This document shows, piece by piece, positions 45,370 through 56,463 of a DNA stretch of 64,000 nt. Below the pieces are notes generated by a model, which ran no database searches, was not told where the DNA came from, and saw only the letters and a list, made by a program, of their open reading frames with translations. Position 1 is the first letter of the stretch; the number at the start of each line of letters is the position of its first letter. The stretch spans positions 1-64,000 of the forward strand of contig SKCR01029089.1 in the NCBI GenBank assembly GCA_019454045.1, written 5' to 3'. The translations under genes were made by a program, and so were the position numbers. This DNA comes from Zanthoxylum bungeanum (Eukaryota > Streptophyta > Magnoliopsida > Sapindales > Rutaceae).

Positions 45370-45790
45370 TGCTGCCAAGAACTGAGTTGGTGCTGCAGCG
45401 GACCACGATCCTGGGACTCGTCCCGATAATTGCAACCGACAACGGGGGCACCTCGACCCTGGGCACCTCGAGCCAATACTACTGACTATAGGGACCTCGC
45501 CCTCGAATTAATGATGTAGTGGGTACCTCGACCCTGGGCCTCGACTCGGAACTACAACTGACAACGGGGGCACCTCGACCCTGGGAACCTCGACCCAACA
45601 CCGCTGACCATAGGGACCTCGCCCTCGAACTGATGATGTAGTGGGTACCTCGACCCTGGGCACCTCGACCCGGAACTACAACCGAAAACGGGGGCACCTC
45701 GACCCTAGGCACCTCGACCCAACACCGCTGACCATAGGGACCTCGCCCTTGAACTGATGATGTGTCTCCATACCCGGAGATGACATGATA
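45370..45790. repeat. Tandem repeat of about 123 bp in the gypsy 3' UTR
   Basis: GGGACCTCGCCCT words at 45491, 45613 and 45737 give periods of 122 and 124 bp. Within each unit GCACCTCGACCC is repeated. It lies between integrase and the 3' LTR. Confidence 0.88.
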
Positions 45791-46015
45791 TGGGCCTCGT
45801 CCCTTGGGACTCATCCCAAAAACTGAAATCGCGTTGACGCTACTTGGTTCATTTCTGCCGCTTTCTCCTTTCTTCGAACCTGCGAACACAAAACAAAAAC
45901 AAACACGAAAAAAATGCAATGTTACGTGTATGCATGAATGATTGTCCTACTCCGTTGGGTTAGGTCTTCTACCTATCCCCTTGGTGACTGCTCGGTCTTT
46001 TCTCCCTCAGGCAAA

Positions 46016-46297
46016 TTACTGCTTCAATCTGCCTACGTTGATCGGCTCGGTAAACTCGTTTCCTTCTAAGTCTGATAGCTTCACTGCTCCATTTCCCATT
46101 ACCTTCTGCATTATGTAAGGTCCTTCCCAGTTAGGTCTGAATTTTCCTCTCGGATCTGTTGTCGACGGCCTCGACTGCTTAAGTACCAAATCACCTTTTC
46201 TGATCTTGGTAGGGCGCACTTTCTTGTTGAATGCCCGGGCTAGTCTCTTCTGATACAACTGCATGTGATACAAAGACTTCATTCTCTTCTCATCCAA
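46016..46297 (-). pseudogene. Gypsy integrase C-terminal part
   Basis: Reads DEKRMKSLYHMQLYQKRLAR, then RKGDLVLKQSRP and GKFRPNWEGPYIMQKV, the GPY/F-type module of gypsy integrases. It is in a different frame from the core upstream, joined by a frameshift near 46300-46330. Confidence 0.85.
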
Positions 46298-46302
46298 TAG
46301 TG

Positions 46303-46791
46303 CTAACTGATCAAACCTCTGTGCGGCTCATTCATGTTCCGGTAATTCTGCTCTGCTAATACCCTCATAGACTGTATTTCCACTTCTACTGGCAATACTG
46401 CTTCCATTCCATAGACCAAATAGTAAGGTGTAGCCCATGTTGTTGTTCTTACTGATGTTCTGTACCCCCACAAAGCATACGGTAATTTCTCGGCCCAATC
46501 TCTGCAATTTTCTGTCATCTTGGCTAAAATCGTCTTTACAGTCTTGTTGGCTACCTCAACTGCCCCATTTGCTTGCGGCCTGTATGGTGACGACTTGTGG
46601 TGGCCTATCCCATACCTCTGTAACATTGCCTTCGTCTTTCCTTGAAACTGGACCCTGTTGTCTGTCACTACATGATGCGGCATACCATACCGACAAATGA
46701 GGTTCCGAGCTATAAACTTCGCCATCTGCTTTGCTGTAACATTACGGAATGATTCGGCTTCCACCCACTTCGAGAAGTAATCTACTGCCAC
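46303..46791 (-). pseudogene. Gypsy integrase catalytic core
   Basis: Reads VDYFSKWVEAESF, then VVTDNRVQFQGK (second Asp; the following Gly is Arg) and ANGAVEVANKTVK (Glu). The first Asp is upstream in GIDMIGEI, separated by a stop near 46825. One of the best-kept domains, but truncated by stop and frameshift. Confidence 0.87.
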
Positions 46792-46824
46792 TACTATGAA
46801 GCGATGCCCATTCGATGTATTCGG

Positions 46825-48492
46825 TCAAATTTCCCCAATCATATCAATCCCACATGCTGAGAAAGGCCACGACTCTGACAACCCGTGCAATTCTGTGTGC
46901 GGTAAGTGATTCAAATTACCATGTGCTTGGCAGTCATGACAGTGTTTTACCATCTTCGCGCAGTCTATTTCCATGGTTGACCAATAAAAACCTTGTCTCA
47001 CTATCTTGCGGGACAGATTCAACCCGTTCATGTGCGGACCACATACCCCGGCGTGTATTTCTTCCATTACATGCTGAGCTTCTTCTTTTCTCAAACACTT
47101 CAACTGAATACCGTTTGCCTGCCTCTTGTACAGTTCCCCTTTCAAAATCACATACTGGGAAGCTAACTTCTGAATGGCTATTCTGTCTTTTCTGCCTGCC
47201 CCTTCCGAGAGTTCACCATGTTCCAGATACCTCTGATTGTCATAATACCAAGGTTTACCGTCGTCGACCTCAACTTCCAGAATTCTTTCTATCTCATAAA
47301 CATGTTTACTTGCTGTTGTCAGTATCAACGGTCTCATCACTAACTTTTCCGGATTTTCCCAAGTCGCTGCCAGTGTAGCCAATGCATCTGCCATCTGATT
47401 CTCTTCTCTCGGTAAGTGCTGAAACTTACACTCGGGGATAACCTGTGCCAATTTTCTGAGGTGAAAAAGGTAAGGCTTCAACCGTTCTTCCTTCAATTCC
47501 CATTCTCCTCGCATCTGCTGGACTACCAACATAGAATCTCCATAGACTTCCACACTTCCGGCCTTCAAGGCTATCAATGCTGTCAAACCAAAAGCATATG
47601 CTTCATACTCGGCCATGTTATTAGTCACTCTGAATGTCAATCTCTTGGCTAAAGGCAAAGTCTCTCTCTCGGGGGTCACTATCACGATCCCAATTCCGGC
47701 TCCCTTGTAATTCACTGCTCCGTCAAAAAACATCTTCCATCTCTGAACTGTTATTGCTTGGATTTCTTCATCTGGAAACTCAAACTTATACCGATCCCCC
47801 TCAACAGGTTGCAATGCCAGAAACTCTGCTACTGCTCGCCCTTTGATCACTTTGGAGGTGAGATACTCAATGTCAAACTCTGTCAGCAATACCAACCATC
47901 TGCCCAATTTTCCCACTAGTGAAGGCACCGAATGAAGATATTTCAGAGGATTCTCCTTTGCCACCACCTGGATCTTGTAAGACTTGAAATAATACCGCAA
48001 CTTTCTGGAAGCCCATACCACTGCAAGACAGATCTTCTCAACCTCTTGATATCGAGCCTCATACGGGAGCATCTTCTTACTCAGATAATAAACTGCATGT
48101 TCTACCCCTGTCTCATCTGCCTGTACCATCATAACCCCCAGTGCTTCTGATTCTATAGCCAAATACAATATCAAAGGTCTGCCCGATCTCGGAGGTTTCA
48201 ATACAGGTGGCTTTACCAAGCACTCTCTGATTCTGTCGAAGGCTGTCTGACACTGTTCATTCCATCTCACTAGCTGATCTTTTCTCAACAGTTTGAAGAT
48301 AGGTTCACATACTGACGTTAACTTGGCGATGAACCGACTGATGTACTGAATTTTTCCCAAGAATGCTCTGACTTCTTTTTCTATCTTCGGTGCAGGAATT
48401 TCTGTGATTGCCTTGATCTTTTCGGAGTCTACCTCTATTCCGCCCATTCCCACTGTATGACCAAGAAATTTCCCTGATGTCACCCCAAACAC
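46825..48492 (-). pseudogene. Gypsy RT end, RNase H, second (archaeal-type) RNase H and integrase zinc domain
   Basis: A 555-aa open stretch. RT connection/thumb: KFLGHTVGMGGIEVDSEKIK and VRAFLGKIQYISRFIAKLT (residues about 10-65). First RNase H: AIESEALGVMMVQADETGVE to RGRAVAEFLA-like end (residues about 110-230). Second RNase H: WKMFFDGAVNYKGAGIGIVI, NNMAEYEAYAFGL, VEVYGDSMLVVQQM, LPREENQMADALATLA (about 245-390), the hallmark of Tat elements. Integrase zinc domain: HMNGLNLSRKIVRQGFYW and HCHDCQAHG (about 490-525). It ends GIDMIGEI with a stop. Confidence 0.9.
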
Positions 48493-49766
48493 ACATTTCT
48501 TGGGGTTTAGCCGCAGGTTGTATCTGTCAACTCTCTGAGGAACCTTTCCAGTGCTTCGATATGCCCAACCCTTGTCTCCGATTTCACCATCATGTCATCC
48601 ACATACACCTCAATCTCTTTGTGCATCAAGTCATGGAAAAGTGTAGTGGCCATCCGCTGATAAGTAGCTCCTGCATTCTTAAGCCCAAACGGTATTACTT
48701 TGTAATAATAAGTACCACACTCAGTAACAAATGCAGTCTTATGTTTATCTTCATCAGCCATGAGAACCTGATTGTAACTTGAAAACCCATCTGCAAATGA
48801 ATACATAGCGGATAAAGCCGCGCTATCAACCAGAACATCTATATGCGGCAAAGGGAAATCATCTTTCGGACAAGCTTTATTGAGATCTCTGTAGTCTACA
48901 CATATTCTGACCTTTCAATCTTTCTTCGGTACCGGTACTATGTTAGCCAACCATTCAGGATACTTTACTACTACCAGGAACCCCACATCTATCTGTTTCT
49001 TAACTTCCTCTCTGACTTTCTCAGCCCATTCTGGTCTCATCCGTCAGAGTTTCTGTTTTACTGGTCTCATATTCGGATAAGTTGGTATTGTGTGCTGGGC
49101 AATGTTTCTATCTACCCCAGGCATGTCCTCATAGGACCAAGCAAACACTTTGGTATATCTGACCAACACTTCTTCTAGTTTCTCCCTCTCTTCGGGGGTT
49201 ACTTCACTTGCAATCAGAATTTCCTTGGGGTTCTCAAGTGTACCCAAGTTAAATGCAGTAGTTCTGGCCGAACTGATATCAAATATGCTTGATTCGTGCA
49301 GAGTAAATGGAAATGACTCAGGCAAGTAAGCAAAAGAAATGTCTTTATTATTGGATAATGCGGAAGTACATTCAAAAAAATCAGGAAGGTAAATGTCTTC
49401 ATCATCTATAGACACTTCTTCCTCTGCAATCAGATCTTCCTCAGGCTTTTCGTCCTTTCCCAGAGTTAGGCTCTCCAACTTCATCAGTTCTTCCTCCCAA
49501 TTCTCTTCTTCTTTCTCCACAATTTCATCAACTATCAGCTCCTTACCCAACATATCCTGGAAGATCTCAAACCCAGGTACCACAATTACATTAACTTCCA
49601 CAGGCTCGGGCTCCCCTTGATATCCTGAAGCTTTCACAAAATATTCCATCAGTTTCAGGCCCTTTTTCTTGACCTTTGGCTTTTCTTCATCAGACTTGTA
49701 CCTCAAAACCCTTCCGATTAGTCTGTCCTCTGAAATCTGGTAATTTTGAACATTTACCCGGCTCAA
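48493..49766 (-). pseudogene. Gypsy reverse transcriptase and preceding linker
   Basis: The ORF 49044-49766 is an acidic linker and RT start (VFAWSYEDMPGVDRNIAQHT). A stop follows KQKL near 49044, then RMRPEWAEKVREEVKKQID. A further stop sits just after VPKKD near 48916, before VRICVDYRDLNKACPKDDFP. RT continues at 48507-48851 with MYSFADGFSSYNQV, FGLKNAGATYQRM and EVYVDDMMVKS (YVDD). The thumb side continues at 48492 in another frame. Stops are of the C-to-T type, consistent with methylation decay. Confidence 0.87.
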
Positions 49767-49882
49767 ACTTCATTTTCTCTATAATCTTAGCCACCCTAGG
49801 ATCCACCCACTCCTCGAAAGTAGCTGACACCTGAAACCTCGTGAAATGTTGTATCTCCAAGGCAGCCACGACATTATCTAAC

Positions 49883-50233
49883 TCAGCCCGGATGGTAACA
49901 ACTTCTCCCCCATACGGGAACTTGATCATCTGATGCAAAGTGGAAGGCACGCCCCCAAGTTTGTGTGAACCAAGGCCTTCCCAACAATAAGGCGAAAGTA
50001 GCTGGGATGTCCAGTACTGTGAACTCGACCTCATCTTCAATCGGTCCTACCTTGACCGTAGCCACAAAGATACCCTCAACTCCCCTTTTACTGTCATCAT
50101 AAGCCTTAATAGTCATACTGGAGGGGTCCAAGTCTGTTCCTTTCATACCCAATCTCGCCAGAATTTTCAGCGGGCACACATTGATGGATGAACCGTCATC
50201 CAACATTACACATGAAGTTCTCTTGCCCCTCAC
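49883..50233 (-). pseudogene. Gypsy aspartic protease
   Basis: Reads KRTSCVMLDDGSSINVCPLK (the Asp-Asp-Gly-Ser-Ser catalytic box) and FALLLGRPWFTQTWG. The frame continues in parallel ORF 49690-50040 (LGGVPSTLHQMIKFPYGGEV), showing a frameshift after GRPW. Confidence 0.85.
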
Positions 50234-52042
50234 CTCGGCCTGATAAATAGAGGCCGGTTATGATTTCTCCCCTCCACCGGGAGTTCATCCTCAGAAAAGG
50301 ATATCTGCAAATCTTCTTTCTGAACCGACCCAACAAACATTGCGAGGTTGGCATCTTCCGGTACCACAATCTTGCTCAAAGCTTCAACCATGGCCTGCCT
50401 ATGCTCCCGAGACGCACATAACAGTTCCCAGATACTAACTTGTGCTCTAGTCTTCCTCAATTGCCTCAGCACTATATCTCCCTTAGTATTTTCTGCAGTC
50501 TCAACCACTTCTCTACCATCTGTCAAAACTTCATTACCCTTTCCGCCATATCATTGTAAAAATGACCACTACGTGTCATTCCCCTTACTTCTTCCTCATC
50601 ACTGCTAGAGAAATCAAGCCAAAAGTTTTTCCCCTGCTCAAACTCATCTTCACTAGTACTATCCCAGATTCCCAAGCAAAAGGCTTGAGGGTGAAAGGAT
50701 TTCAGGACAAGGTCTTCTGGGAGGCCAGAATTGATCATATAGGCCGGTGGTGGTACGACACGGTAGTTGGGTAAGGGGTTTCTGTGTATGTCGGGCTGTT
50801 CTGTTTCTGGGTTAGGTATTTTCTTGGAGTCTATCAGGTCTTGGATTTCATGGCGAAGTCGGGCGCAGTTGTCGGTGTCATGGCCCTTTTGTTGGTGGAA
50901 GTGGCAGTAGTAAGGCTTAGGTTATAATGTGATGGTAGGGGATTAGGTAATGGTTTGGCTTCCAAGGGTTTTAAGAGCCCTTGCCTCTTCAATTTCTCTA
51001 GCACCTTGGACAGGGGCCTTCCCAAGTTGGAAAATTGTCGGTTCCGGATGGCGGTAATCTCAGCAGAAACGGGCTTTGCTCCCGATGTTCCCCCAATGGG
51101 CCTCTTGTTCAGACCATAGAATTTTCTATTCTCGGTCTCTTCTTCCTCAATATCCATGACAGTTTCCCTCAACTGCCGAAAGTCTGCAATCATGGAGGTC
51201 ATCCTCCTCAACTTGCTGTAAATGGAGGGCTTGGTGCCCTTGATAATCATCTTAATCCGATCCTTCTCTGAGGGCCTAGTATGCATTTTCAATAACTGAC
51301 CCCTCCACCGGTCCACATACTCCTTAAAACTCTCCTCTGCTTTCTGCTTAACATTCTCCAGATCACTGAGTGACAGATCGATCTCTAAGTCAGTGGCATA
51401 CTTCTTTAGGAAAGCATCGGCCAACTCCCTCCAATCTTCCTTCACTTTCTTCTCCAAACTGTGGTACCATACCACTGGAGCTCCTTCAAACGACATTCCA
51501 AACATTTTCTGCACTTGGCGCTGAGATAAGCCAACTGAACTCATGACTGATACAAACTGTCGGAGATGCACCCTTGGATCCCCATTCCCGTTAAACTTAG
51601 TCATATCAGGCATCTTGAACTGTGCCGGAAACTGTTCCTCGAAAGTCAGTGTGTCATAATCCAGCAAATCCTCATTCTTACCCCTCATATTGCGGGTAAC
51701 CGACTCAACCTGATCCCAAAGTTTCTGTAACTCTACCTGAGACCCAGATACTCTGCCCGCTGCATACTCTGCCATATCATCATCAAAAGTGGGGGTATCA
51801 TCCCCCAATCTGTTCGGAGGTTCCTCTTCTCTTACATCCCCAGAGCTACCCCCAGCACGAGACCCGGCTATACCAGCCACAGCAGTAGTCAAAGCCTGCA
51901 GCTGTTCAGTGATCTTGGCGAGACCGTTTTCTAACTGATCCATACGGGACACCTCATTATCGGATTCACTCATACTTGTTCTTTTAGTGAGTCTTGTCCC
52001 TTCTCTAACCCAAACGGTATCTATGTTGTCTTTTTGAGACAT
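50234..52042 (-). pseudogene. Gypsy gag
   Basis: Begins at 52042 (MSQKDNIDTVWVREGTRLTK) or 51973 (MSESDNEV). The Retrotrans_gag domain contains FPAQFKMPDMTKFNGNGDPR, FGMSFEGAPVVWYHSLEKKV, FKEYVDRWRGQL and RIKMIIKGTKPSIYSKLRRM. A frameshift near 50930 separates it from the zinc-knuckle variant YYCHFHQQKGHDTDNC, typical of Tat gag. A further conserved linker (50523-50738 and 50230-50526, with a stop between) leads to protease. Confidence 0.88.
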
Positions 52043-52791
52043 AGACGGTCTTAACATGATATATGTATGCATGATGTGCATGAGATGTACGTAACATATA
52101 CAACATATTAAATCAACTAAAATTTTCAAACAAATCGGCCCGTTACCATTGTAGAATCTTTCGGGCTAATTGTCACATGAGTGAACCCATCCCAGTTTAA
52201 ATGGCCCAACGAGTTCACATCTTATGACAAGGAGCCCAACTAAATCCAAATGGTAATGTTCCGAACACAAGCACAAAGTGGCCCATCAACACTTAGACGC
52301 CTTTGGCCCAATAGTCATGAAATACGTCCTTGTCCCAGTTTAAATGGCCCAACAAGCCCATATCCCATGACAAATGGTCCAAACGGATCCAAATGACGAT
52401 GTTCCCAAACACAAGCATAGAAGAAAGATAATGCAAACATAACGTAATAATTTCTACATAATGGCCCATCAACATTTCAGAAGCTTTGGGCCTAATAGTC
52501 ATACGGTACGAACTTGCCCCAGTTTAAATGGCCCAGCAAGCCCGTATTTCTGACAATAGTCCAACTGCATCCAAATGAGGATGGTCCACAAGCACATTCT
52601 CAAGGAAATAATTGTTACTTTAACCATACGAACCGGTCAATGGGTGGATTTGCAAGAGTATGGACAAAGGCTCTCACCGGCGAATGATAGCCCACAACTA
52701 GGTCTCCCCACTCAAGGGTTCGAGCGACCAAGTGAGTGTACCCTTTTTTATACACTAAGGTACGTGCCAATGAGCTATGGTGTGTGACGGA
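52043..52791 (-). other. Gypsy leader with imperfect repeats
   Basis: Non-coding 5' leader in element sense. CCCAGTTTAAATGGCCCA recurs at 52191, 52334 and 52518 with related surrounding text, an irregular tandem repeat. Confidence 0.75.
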
Positions 52792-53003
52792 CTGTCAAAT
52801 GGATTTCCCGTTGTAGATTCCCCAGAGGGAAGGTGGAACGAGGCTCACTTAAATACCCAAGCCTCTTAGGCTCTTATCGCTTGGTGTCAGGAATAAACAA
52901 CGAGTCCTCTAAATTAGTCCATCACAAAAGGCTACCAGTAGATAGCTATATAGGTGTCTTCACAGCTTTTCCTTCTAGAAAGGTAGTGAGTGAAGGAAGA
53001 CAC
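52792..53003 (-). promoter_or_regulatory. Leader block shared with Copia-1, hairpin-forming
   Basis: In element sense it begins GTGTCTTCCTTCACTCACTA and ends CCATTTGACAG, closely matching Copia-1 57023-57257. The outer stem GTGTCTTC/GAAGACAC is at plus 52996-53003 and 52954-52961. The inner CCTT/AAGG is at 52971-52974 and 52980-52983 (palindromic on either strand). A CCC-TCTG-GGG hairpin lies near 52820-52830. Function is unknown. Confidence 0.75.
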
Positions 53004-53126
53004 AACCAAACATTACCTAGCCTCAAAATGCCTTTGATTAAACCCCCACTTTATCCACTATAGACATGGTCAATTAAAACATAAATCCAAACATTACAAG
53101 ACAATATTTCGGGGCCAATTCTCTAT

Positions 53127-53143
53127 CCCCAGTGGAGTCGCCA
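53127..53143 (-). other. Gypsy primer-binding site, tRNA-Arg type
   Basis: The minus strand reads TGGCGACTCCACTGGGG, three bases after the LTR end. It matches the complement of the plant tRNA-Arg(ACG) 3' end with about one difference. tRNA-Arg priming is known from Ogre/Tat elements. Confidence 0.75.
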
Positions 53144-53818
53144 GACTGTGGGAACACAGAAACTGGGCGACGCATGCTGTTCGGGCTCGCGGCCCGGTCG
53201 GGAGTACGGAGTAGCCACAGTGGACTAAACCGGAGAATAATGGAGTCGCCACCCGGTGTGAACCGGGAAATTGAGATTTAAGGCCGCACTCACCCCTCGC
53301 AAGGGAAGACCTCAAACCGTTGGGTTCAGAATGGTCCCTTACTCATGCCACTTGTGATGAAAGGATTTATGTAATAATTTAATTAGGCTTAAGTAGCACT
53401 TATTTCCAAGAGTATCATGCTTCTAAATTCACATGTACAAAATGAAACTTACACATACATTTCACATCTAAGATTGCATGCTTGGAAGTACATAAAAGGA
53501 GCGACAAACATACAATTTCATTGGCATATTATTCAAGAAAACACAAGCACACATACTAACCACACAAGCACACAAATGAGCACCTTCTCAAGCGTTACGT
53601 GGAATTGTATCCCAAGTACAAACCGTACTACCATCCATTCGGAATCGGCTACGAAATTTATGTCTGGGTTTCCATCCGATATACCACAAGAAATAATACT
53701 CAAATGTTATCATGACAAAAGTATATGAATTGTGATACATTAAACACGTTGTATTCATACATGTGGGGATAGCTACTAGGAAAACTATGTATGAAATCTA
53801 ATGAGAAATGACTCAGTT

Positions 53819-54503
53819 CAGTGGGTGCGCGTTCGCGCAGCGTTTGAAAATGCGTTCGAACGGTAAACAGAAGGTTCGCGTTCGTGTAGCGTTCGAGAAT
53901 GCGTTCGAACGGAACCAGACCTGATGCATGATGAGACTAAGAAAGTACGTGTACATTCACGTAGAGTTCGAGAATGCATTCGAACGGTAAACAGAAGGTT
54001 CGCGTTCGCATAGAGTTCGAGAGCGCGTTTGAACGGAACCAGACCTGATGCATTATGAAACTAAGAAAGTATGTGTGTGTTCGCGTAGCGTTCGAGAACG
54101 CATTCGAACGGTAAACAGAAGGTTCGCGTTCGTGTAGCGTTCGAGAACGCATTCGAACAGAACCAGACCTGATGCATTATGAGACTAAGAAAGTACGTGT
54201 GCGTTCGCGTAGTGTTCGAGAACGCGTTCGAACGGTAAACAGAAGGTTCGCGTTCGCATAGCATTCAAGAACGCTTTCGAAATGAACCAGACCTGATGCA
54301 TTATGAGACTAAGAAAGTACGTGTGCGTTCGCGTAGCGTTCGAGAACGCGTTCGAATGGTAAACATAAGGTTCGCGTTCGTGTAGCGTTCGAGAATACGT
54401 TCGAACAGAACCAGATCTGATGCATTATGAGACTAAGAAAGTACGTATCCGTTCGCGTAGCGTTCGAGAACGCGTTCGAACAGAACCAGACCTGATGCAT
54501 GCA
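53819..54503. repeat. Tandem array of 124-bp units in the right LTR
   Basis: Unit markers are at about 53935, 54058, 54183, 54307 and 54431, spaced by about 124 bp. The array is about 175 bp longer than in the left LTR, which accounts for the LTR length difference. Confidence 0.88.
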
Positions 54504-55662
54504 ACATAAAGAATAAAGACAACAATGTCAAGCTCAGTATGTCCGATTAAACGTATCTTTCATTCAACCGAACACACATCAACCGGCACGGCGAAGCATC
54601 GTGGTAAAGGTCTTTAACCCTTCCCCATAGGGGATCTTTCATTCCACTTACTAAGCCCATGCGCTCGATTGAGTCATGCATACATAGAATTAAAAGCAAT
54701 AATATCAAACTAGTATGCTCGATTGAACATGTCTTGCACTCAACCGGTGCGGTGAAACATCGTGGTAAAGGGCTTTAACCCTTCCCCATAGGGGATCTTT
54801 CATTCCACTTACTAAGCCTATGCGCTCGATTGAGTCATACGTAAATAAGCAATATGTAGAATTCGAGTGACGAAAAATAAATAAATCAAAGCAACGTGAA
54901 ACAAAAGGAGGTGCCGTTTATTCAAGTGGTACGTGGAGTCGTATCCCAAGTACAGACCGCACTACCATCCATTCGGATTCGGCTACGGAATTTACGTCTG
55001 GGTTTCCATCCTATAAACCATAAGACACGACACTTTTCCATTCATCCAATACCCACAACACACATCATACGTAAACAAGATTCAATAATTAGAATACGAT
55101 CAAAATAAATAACAAAAATCAAATGAAGATGAGTGTGAAAAGTACCCTCAGGTCTAACCTTTTAAGCCGTCTCTCGGACTCGCGTTTCACGAAGATCGGA
55201 ATGGGTAAAGCTCCGCAACTTTTCTGGTTCACTGGTTTGCCTTTTCCTTCACCGTTTAGCCGCTCAAGCTACTGTTTTGACTCCGTTTTACTGATGTTTC
55301 CTTGCGATTTCGCTGCTGTTTCCTCTGTATTTTTGCTCACTGTTTCAGGTCTTGTTTTTGGTGTTTTAGGCTACTATTTTTGGTGTGATTTTCGGTGATG
55401 TGTGGAGGTTTATGGGGCTGGTTTTAGGTGGTGATTAGGGGGCATTTCGGTGGTTGTAGGGGGTGTGAATGGCTATTGTATTTTCAGGGATGTGAGGGTA
55501 AGGTTGAAGGGAATGATTTGCTATATTTCTTGTGATTTGCGTGTGATGTCTTAAGGTTTCTTGCTGTGATTTTCGTGTGAGTCGTGTATGAGCTAGATGA
55601 TTGGATGTCTTAGGCATGGGCTATAGAGATTTGGAGAGGAGGGGTGGCTAGGTTAGGGGTTG

Positions 55663-55670
55663 TTTATATA
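55663..55670 (-). promoter_or_regulatory. TATA box in Tat gypsy 5' LTR
   Basis: TATATAAA on the minus strand, conserved at 44646-44653 in the other LTR. Confidence 0.6.
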
Positions 55671-56300
55671 GAGAAAGGCTAGGGCTTCACCTTGTCTCAC
55701 AAGGAATGGATTTTGGCATTAAAGAGAGATATGATTTGGTGTTGAGCAAGAAAAGTCAAAGATTGAGGGGGGACAAATTTGGTTTAGATTAGGAATACAA
55801 AATATTTAACTTGTTATGATTTCTTTTAATTAGGCATGACATCTTTTTAATTTAGTATGTGATTTGTTTAGTTAGGAAGTTAATATATTTGATTTATCTT
55901 TATTAGGTATGATTATATTTTATGTTTTATTTAATTGGTAAATGGTTTAAATATTTTATTTAATATTTAATGTTTAATTTAATTAAATTGGGATGTGTTT
56001 TATGGGCTTTGGGGGGCTAATTGGGCTGGGGTGCGAGGCTAGCAGCAAAACCAGAAACACCGACTCCGTTCGAACGCCAATTCGAACGCGGCACGAACGT
56101 CCGCAATCTGCCTGAAGTTCGAACGAAGTAACGAACGCAGCACTAATGAAGACAGTGAACTTGTGAAATGAACTTGATGATGTACTTATTCTGAATTTCC
56201 CCTTCCGACCTCCGTTTCTCGCAATATCCTTAGCTAAAAAGGTAGTGCCTCCAACTGAGACTCATCATCGGGTTTCACATGCGAAAATGCAATGCCTACA

Positions 56301-56450
56301 CTTTGCATGTTTTATGAGTTTTTTATGCTTAGAAAATATAGTAACATGCCTAGGCTTGTAGAATAATCAAAACAAATGGGTATTGGGCAAAGGGATAACG
56401 GAATCGTAATTTTTGTTTTTCCGCTGCGCACTCACGGCTGCTTCCCAACA
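56301..56450 (+). repeat. Copia-1 5' LTR, part 2
   Basis: Starts with the second CTTTG of the gypsy TSD and matches 62846-62995. It ends TTTTTCCGCTGCGCACTCAC..CCCAACA. Confidence 0.92.
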
Positions 56451-56451
56451 G

Positions 56452-56463
56452 TGGTATCAGAAC
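56452..56463 (+). other. Copia-1 primer-binding site
   Basis: TGGTATCAGAAC one base after the LTR; close to the initiator tRNA-Met complement. Confidence 0.85.

Larger units (their letters stand above)
42289..56300 (-). mobile_element. Tat-lineage Ty3/gypsy retrotransposon, 14.0 kb
   Basis: TSD CTTTG (42284-42288 and 56301-56305). LTRs run 42289-45278 (2990 bp) and 53147-56300 (3154 bp) and, on the minus strand, begin TGTAGGCATTGC and end GTTCCCACA. The element reads right to left. The primer-binding site TGGCGACTCCACTGGGG (plus 53127-53143) matches plant tRNA-Arg(ACG) closely. The polypurine tract AAAGTGGGGGCGAC is at plus 45279-45292. The order is gag, protease, RT, RNase H, a second RNase H, integrase. 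The second RNase H and the tRNA-Arg site point to the Tat/Ogre lineage. Multiple stops and frameshifts make it inactive. Confidence 0.93.
53147..56300 (-). repeat. Tat gypsy LTR, right (5' in element sense)
   Basis: A 3154-bp copy of the left LTR with a longer 124-bp array. TATATAAA (minus) is at 55663-55670, about 640 bp from the LTR start. The same internal duplications as the left LTR are present. Confidence 0.92.

Noticed and set aside
46815..47378. 187-aa plus-strand ORF and other plus-strand ORFs across 46.4-50.8 kb
   Set aside because: Antisense shadows of the gypsy pol and gag genes on the minus strand.
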